This document shows positions 59,030-64,000 of a stretch of 64,000 bases of DNA, one piece after another. This DNA is from Chrysaora quinquecirrha (taxonomy: Eukaryota; Cnidaria; Scyphozoa; Semaeostomeae; Pelagiidae). Positions within the stretch are counted from its first letter, which is position 1, and the number at the start of each line of letters is the position of its first letter. The position numbers were made by a program, and so were the translations under genes. Under the pieces are notes generated by a model. It did not search any database, had not been told where the DNA came from, and was given only the letters and a program-made list of their open reading frames with translations. The stretch spans positions 5,479,832 through 5,543,831 of the forward strand of contig JACTAT010000002.1 of NCBI GenBank assembly GCA_014526335.1, written 5' to 3'.

Positions 59030-61975
59030 CATTACATATCGAATTTTGTTGTTGAAGATTTGCAGCAAAAAAACGCAGATTTTGTAGCGAATTCCAAAAC
59101 AGGCCTAAACCTTCCCAAGTCATTTTGTTTCTTCTCTCTCATAGGCTGTTATCTTCACGGACAAGGCAACAGCAAATATTTAGATCTTTTATCTCTCTGA
59201 ACAATGATCAATATATTTTTTATTCTCTTTTGTTATAATTTTGAATAAATCTGTTTTTCTTTTGCAGAAGCCAGAAAGCCACAGCAGAAAGTCACATTCC
59301 TTCTCTTCATTCTTGACATTTAACACAGCCTCGAATGCATGCTGTGCTGATGATGTTGAGGGCTGAGGGCTGACATCAAGTGATTTGAAAACAGAAAACA
59401 GTAGATTGGAATGTCACTGGTTGCATTTCAATTACATGGCTACGTCATTATGACGTCAATTTGTAATATTTTTTGATTTATTGCTGACTTGCACAAATCA
59501 AAATCAAAATCAACTTGCTTTTAAAAGCGGCTATTGCCACCTTTGACTCTCCAGTTGACTGGGGACTCCTGGCATTTCCTATTTCCAATTTGCAACAGCT
59601 TTGCCTACGTCATTTTGACGTCACAGAAAAACTCGCCTCCACATGCAAATAGCATTAGGTGGCTGATGAAAATCAAGGATTTCAGGCATGCCAGGTTGCT
59701 GTAATGCTGGTTGATGCTGATTCCAGGATTGCAGTAATGCTGTCGCAATAAACGGCAATAATGTTAGATGTGACAGTATCAAAACTTTAGCCAGTGTTTC
59801 ACGATGTTGGCATAAACTAGTCGGCAACTAATTCCTTTTTGGCGGCATTGTGCGACGAGTTGGGCGCGTTCTCCTTCTGCAAATTGATTCCCGTCAGTCG
59901 CAGTCGAGCTGAGCGCTCTTGCGACCGCAATCAATTGTATCCTATAAGTTCTTACTAGTTGTTGGTAGACATTAAGCATAACTATTCGGCGTAAGTTCTA
60001 TAATGCCGTAGGTCGACACAAGCCAGTTCGCAGTTGTGTGCATTACAGGAAGAGAAACAAACAGAACAAAATACAGAGATCCCCAGTTAGATTCTGATTA
60101 ATTACATCATCACTACTACAACTACTACGCTACATTTTAGGGTTAACAAGAGAAACAAAGAGCAAAATAATCAATCTGGGAGATTACAAATTCAGGATAA
60201 CTAAGTAAATTTACTAATTTAAATCAAATCTAACCATGAAAAAATTCCATACCTTATAGATAAAAAATATAAATCTAAAGCTACGCTACAAGTCAGATGA
60301 CTTAGCCCCTCCAAGAACTTTTCGCTCTAGTTTGGAAATCTCCCAGGCCCTATCCAGGATAGGATAGGCTATCCTGCTTGCAGGCTTAAAACTTTCCCTA
60401 GTTCAAGTGTAGGGAAGTGGACCTCGAGTGGACCTAAGAAAAGTTTGAGGTTGCATGCAAGCAATTTAGCCTTGGTCAAACCATCAAGAATTGTTTCTTA
60501 AACATTTGAAATTCGCTTGTAAAAACATGTTTCACCGTTTGGCCACGTCATGAAACATTGCTTATCTACATTTTTTGCTTGCATCAAGAATAAAGAATCT
60601 AGCGTGTGCTGGTGTTTTACTATATACCTTTACTTGCAATATTTAGCATTTCAAAAACATTATCATGCAAATTCCGCTTGCTAAGAAATGTTTTGCGACA
60701 TGGCGAAACTGCCAAACGCTGCCTGCAAACATAATTTCGATCTCAAATGTTTGATAACAATGTTTGATCGCTTGGGAAGGCCCCAACATCGCACTATGAA
60801 ACAAAGATACATTCTTGACTAGTGAAATTATATTTCGATTACAAAAAAAACAACACTCGATAAAATGAAACATGCAGATGCTTTAAGGGTATATATATTA
60901 GCAATAGAGGTCGATTAATTAAAAGAAAGTGCAAGGTTATCATAAGTGTATAATGCTTAATTCTTACAATTTTGAAAGACAGTGGATTACATTGTTAGTA
61001 ATATTATTGTGATTTGATTTTATCAACTGAACTCTGAACCGAAACCTGTATTCAGTGGAAACCATGATATCTGAGAGTGAGATGCTCCATTAGTGAGGAT
61101 AACGGATATTTCTAGAAAATGTTCAAGGTGTAAGGGTAATTCTGGATAAATTATAGGGTGACGCTGGATATTTTTGTGAACTTCTGGGACAAATTAGAGA
61201 AAACATACAGGGGATAAGGTATATGAGAAATTCGGGCCCCTTCTAGTGAGACCTAATTTGAGATGAATGCTTGGGCAGAGTAAATCAAAAAATGCAGCCG
61301 GAAAAAAATTTGCCAACTAGCTGGGCTAGGCCACGACGCTACAAGAACAAAAACTATGCTTTTTTCTGTACCCTCTGGATCAAGAGCTGCAATGGCATAA
61401 AGCTGGGGAAAACTGGAAAGATGCAATTATGTCACTGCCCCTCGATACAAGTCAGCACTCACAACACAGAAGCCTCACGGCTCTGGACACCGGGAGGCAA
61501 GACTGCTGAGTGATACAGTAAACATGATTTGTCTGAATATGAATGCAGGTTTTCCTAATAAAGACTTCTACATTTCGTCCTTGTATTCGCTATTGAATTG
61601 AATCACAGGACACTCAAATTCTGATTATGACTATTGAGCAAACGGCAACTAAGTTATTTTTGTTATAAATGTTGCTCTTACTGTTTGCGAAGACTGGGAC
61701 GAAATGTAACACGTCTACGGTTCATATAGACTTATTGTCTGAGTCCTAATTAATGTTAATTAAACCGAGGCTAACACCAAAATGCCAGCGCTCAAACTGG
61801 TAATTCAGTTCAATGTGAGCGAAAGTAAGGAACTTAGGAAGCAAGTCTAGGGGTGGTGGAGGAGTGGGCTAACGACTCAGATAATAAGTCTAAGGTTTAT
61901 ATACATGCCTAAATCATATAAAATTACAGATAAATCATACCTCAGTCATTGCTCATGATAACAAGGATTAGATAC
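59030..61975. other. Intergenic, 2.9 kb, no gene recognised
   Basis: Between the ankyrin-RING start and the TMBIM stop. Holds a CAAACATTG-family copy (60470-60785). No supported exon on either strand. Confidence 0.45.
60470..60785. repeat. CAAACATTG-family element
   Basis: Left ccttggtcaaaccatcaag and right ataacaatgtttgatcgctt frame a body with tggccacgtcatgaaacatt and ttttgcgacatggcgaaac inverted to each other. Confidence 0.55.
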
Positions 61976-61980
61976 TGTGT

Positions 61981-63250
61981 TTAGTTATTGCCACCAAAGA
62001 GAGATAGTAAGAAAAGGAAGATGTAGATGATATCAACGTATAACATCATAGCAGCAAAGACATAATCTTCTGGGTCAATCTCATATTTGTTACCACCCAT
62101 GACCAACTGAGTGTCGAAAGCCAGGAACTAAAATGCAATGAAAGCATATAAGATATTCTGAGTGCAAAATAGAAGAATGAAAAGAGAAGATATAACACTT
62201 TTATAAGCTGCAAAGAAAAAATAACTACGTTTACAATAAGCTTTACTCTTGCAAGGCTGACATGGCAAGACAAGATAATTTAATGTTATAGCCAGCTTTG
62301 GGATGATGGAATAAAGTCTCCTAGATCTGAGTAGCTCCAAAAAGTTGGCTCTGGGTTCTTGCTGTATTTTGGTACAGGTTTTCCGTTATTAAAACTTTTT
62401 AATCATATGAAATTATCACATCAGTTGATATTTGACAGTGATCTGAAATTTTCAGTTATGCACCAAGCTACAATGCTTGCCAACATGATTTTGAAGGTCA
62501 AGGTAAAGATGAAATTGTGCATTTAGCACCAGTCGCTAGGATCTCAGTAGTAGGTTAACTAATCGAGACCTCGGCCCTGGTTGCGAGGCTACTCAAAACC
62601 CGAAATCCCTGAGCTCCTGACACAACGAGCAAAATGGAAAAGAACGACGACTTCACAGCATACTCACGACGCCATTAAAATGTCGCATTTTTCGCAACAA
62701 ACACAATAGCAAAAAACGTTTGACTCACCGCCATAAAAAGAAGGGCTCCAAGTCCAGCATAAGCCATATTTGCCATCTAAAAGGATGATAAAATTTCTCA
62801 TTTGCAAAGCAATTACAAAGCTACGTTGAAGTAATATTTGCCTCTACTATGATCAAAGCAAAAAAGCTTGAATTGTATAGACAAATAGAGTTCGTTTTCT
62901 CACTTAGTCCTCATACATTAATCTTATTACTGCTCAAAAGCTGCATTCCGTTCACTGATTGGTGTTCAAAAACAATTCCTAGCGTCAAATTTCTGATTTT
63001 GTGCATCTTGATTTATATTCAGCCTCATTCAAGTGTTTTGGCGTGTTTCTAGTCAATTGTTTCAGTCCGTTTCTGAAGTTTCAGACTTTAAAATCTGTTT
63101 TAAAACCACGCAATGTTACTGTAATTTCTAAAAATTGAAGTAATTTACCCTAATGTGGCCAGTTGGTACCAAAACTGCAGCGAATAATCCAAAGAAAATC
63201 AGGCATATTGTTAGAACGAAAAGTAAGCCACCACACGTCGTGAAATCATA
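61981..63250 (-). CDS. Lifeguard/TMBIM (Bax inhibitor-1 family), C-terminal exons
   Basis: Three exons: 63250-63149, 62776-62729, 62127-61981 (99 codons including the stop). They encode the last membrane segments: DFTTCGGLLFVLTICLIFFG, MAYAGLGALLFMAFLAFDTQ, then LVMGGNKYEIDPEDYVFAAM and LYVDIIYIFLFLLSLFG before the stop at 61983-61981. The DTQL-x-MGG and EDYVFAA-x-x-LYxDII blocks are the conserved C-terminal pair of the family, holding the aspartates of the proposed Ca2+/pH sensor. Closest in pattern to the TMBIM1/FAIM2/GRINA branch. These are multi-pass proteins of Golgi, ER or lysosome that limit apoptosis and leak calcium. The 5' part lies off the right edge; the intron right of 63250 holds a microsatellite and an RLE LINE. 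Confidence 0.88.
62498..62640 (-). repeat. tRNA-like SINE family B, copy 4
   Basis: Body gctaggatctcagtagtagg ttaactaatcgagacct shared with the copies near 58 kb and 2.3 kb; the head is more diverged. It lies in the last TMBIM intron. Confidence 0.55.
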
Positions 63251-63619
63251 CTAAAAAAAGAAACAAAGTATTATAGAAATGATTACTTTACAATAAACCT
63301 GAGGGTCAAAAGGGAGAAAAATGATGATATTTCACGATGCCTAGCCTTGTAGACATGTCTAGAAGCCAAGACTATTTGAGTCTGAGTGCAGGCTAAAACA
63401 CAAGTCTCTCACTGGAATAACATATTTTTTTTCTAATATAAGCAACGCTTGTTTTCCAGGGCAGCTTCTTTCCAGAAATTACACCCAAGGGAGGTACATG
63501 ACTTATGGGTGGAAGGGGATGTGACATCCAGATATTGCGAACCCACCCACTTACAATGTAGACCTATGCAGAGACGTATATTATGAGTAAAAATAAGAGG
63601 AATATGAGAGTAATAAGAA

Positions 63620-63635
63620 TTATAATAATAATAAT

Positions 63636-63672
<37 letters not shown>
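63620..63672 (+). repeat. (AAT)n microsatellite
   Basis: About 16 aat units with one interruption (attataat), running directly into the LINE coding sequence. Confidence 0.95.
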
Positions 63673-64000
63673 TAAGCGAGAAGTGGTACAACCATGAGCC
63701 AGAAAGTGTGGTTGAAAATGATACTTGCAAGGTACTGTGGGACTTTACCATCCAGACCGATCATGTAATTGAAGCTAGAAGGCCAGACTTAATTTTGATC
63801 AAGAAGGAAGAAAACAACTGCATTATCGTTGATTTTGCCATCCCATATGATACCCGGATAGAGCAGAAGGAGAAAGAGAAAGTTGAGAAATACCAGGACT
63901 TAAAGAGAGAACTCCAGAGGTTATGGAATATGAAAGTAAAAGTAGTACCCATAGTTATTGGGGCATTAGGAACACCACCAAAAGACATCAAGAGGAGAGT
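63672..64000 (+). mobile_element. 3' ORF of an RLE-type LINE, truncated by window edge
   Basis: Open frame from 63672 reads WYNHEPESVVEND, VLWDFTIQTDHVIEARRPDL and IIVDFAIPYDTRIEQKEKEK, then KYQDLKRELQRLWNMKVKVV and IVIGALGTPPKDIKRR. This is the C-terminal region of LINEs with a restriction-like endonuclease (R2/NeSL-like); the RPD followed by D 14 residues later fits the PD-(X)n-D catalytic core. The reverse transcriptase is missing on the left, where the frame starts out of the (AAT)n run, so it is a 5'-truncated copy. It continues beyond 64000. Confidence 0.75.

Overview
The window is animal nuclear DNA: AT-rich, with many short-exon genes that have GT/AG introns and dense transposon debris. 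Gene content (a sperm/cilia axoneme protein, C2orf69, CBR1-like SDR, MFSD12, SGTA, a Lifeguard/TMBIM protein) together with a lineage-restricted FHA-ankyrin-RING protein, secreted DOPA-dioxygenase-like genes and LINE tails of a kind common in corals and anemones suggests an anthozoan cnidarian. That placement is inference, not proof.

Layout. 96-4856: 5' half of CFAP221 (minus; 3' end lies off the left edge). 5667-8602: complete C2orf69 homologue (minus). 8966-11041: a 2.08-kb foldback element with ~0.88-kb inverted arms and a 10-bp target duplication. 12024-19133: CBR1-like short-chain dehydrogenase (minus), interrupted in one intron by a 3-kb decayed LINE (14080-17058). 20120-20740: tail of another LINE (plus). 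21148-25173: tandem pair of secreted DOPA-dioxygenase-family genes, the only plus-strand host genes, with MITEs between and inside them. 25.2-28.0 kb: no gene recognised. 28085-37233: MFSD12 (minus). 37.3-39.8 kb: no gene. 39805-45422: SGTA co-chaperone (minus). 45.5-47.1 kb: no gene. 47176-59025: 14-exon FHA-ankyrin-RING protein (minus). 59.1-61.9 kb: no gene. 61981-63250: last three exons of a Lifeguard/TMBIM channel-like protein (minus; start off the right edge). 63672-64000: 3' end of an RLE-type LINE (plus), probably in that gene's intron.

The genes do not form an operon or obvious pathway; they are independent housekeeping and accessory loci. Exon models were built by hand from frame, homology remembered at family level, and GT/AG sites. 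For six models the summed exon lengths are multiples of three (C2orf69, both DOPA-dioxygenase genes, MFSD12, SGTA and the visible TMBIM exons), which supports them. Two genes need single-base corrections, each in a short A/T run (CBR1-like twice, ankyrin-RING once), and CFAP221 may need one. This pattern fits base-calling or assembly errors better than decay.

The most unusual items are the foldback element packed with 14 copies of its own terminal motif, the duplicated secreted DOPA-dioxygenase genes whose 5' halves look homogenised, and the FHA-ankyrin-RING architecture.
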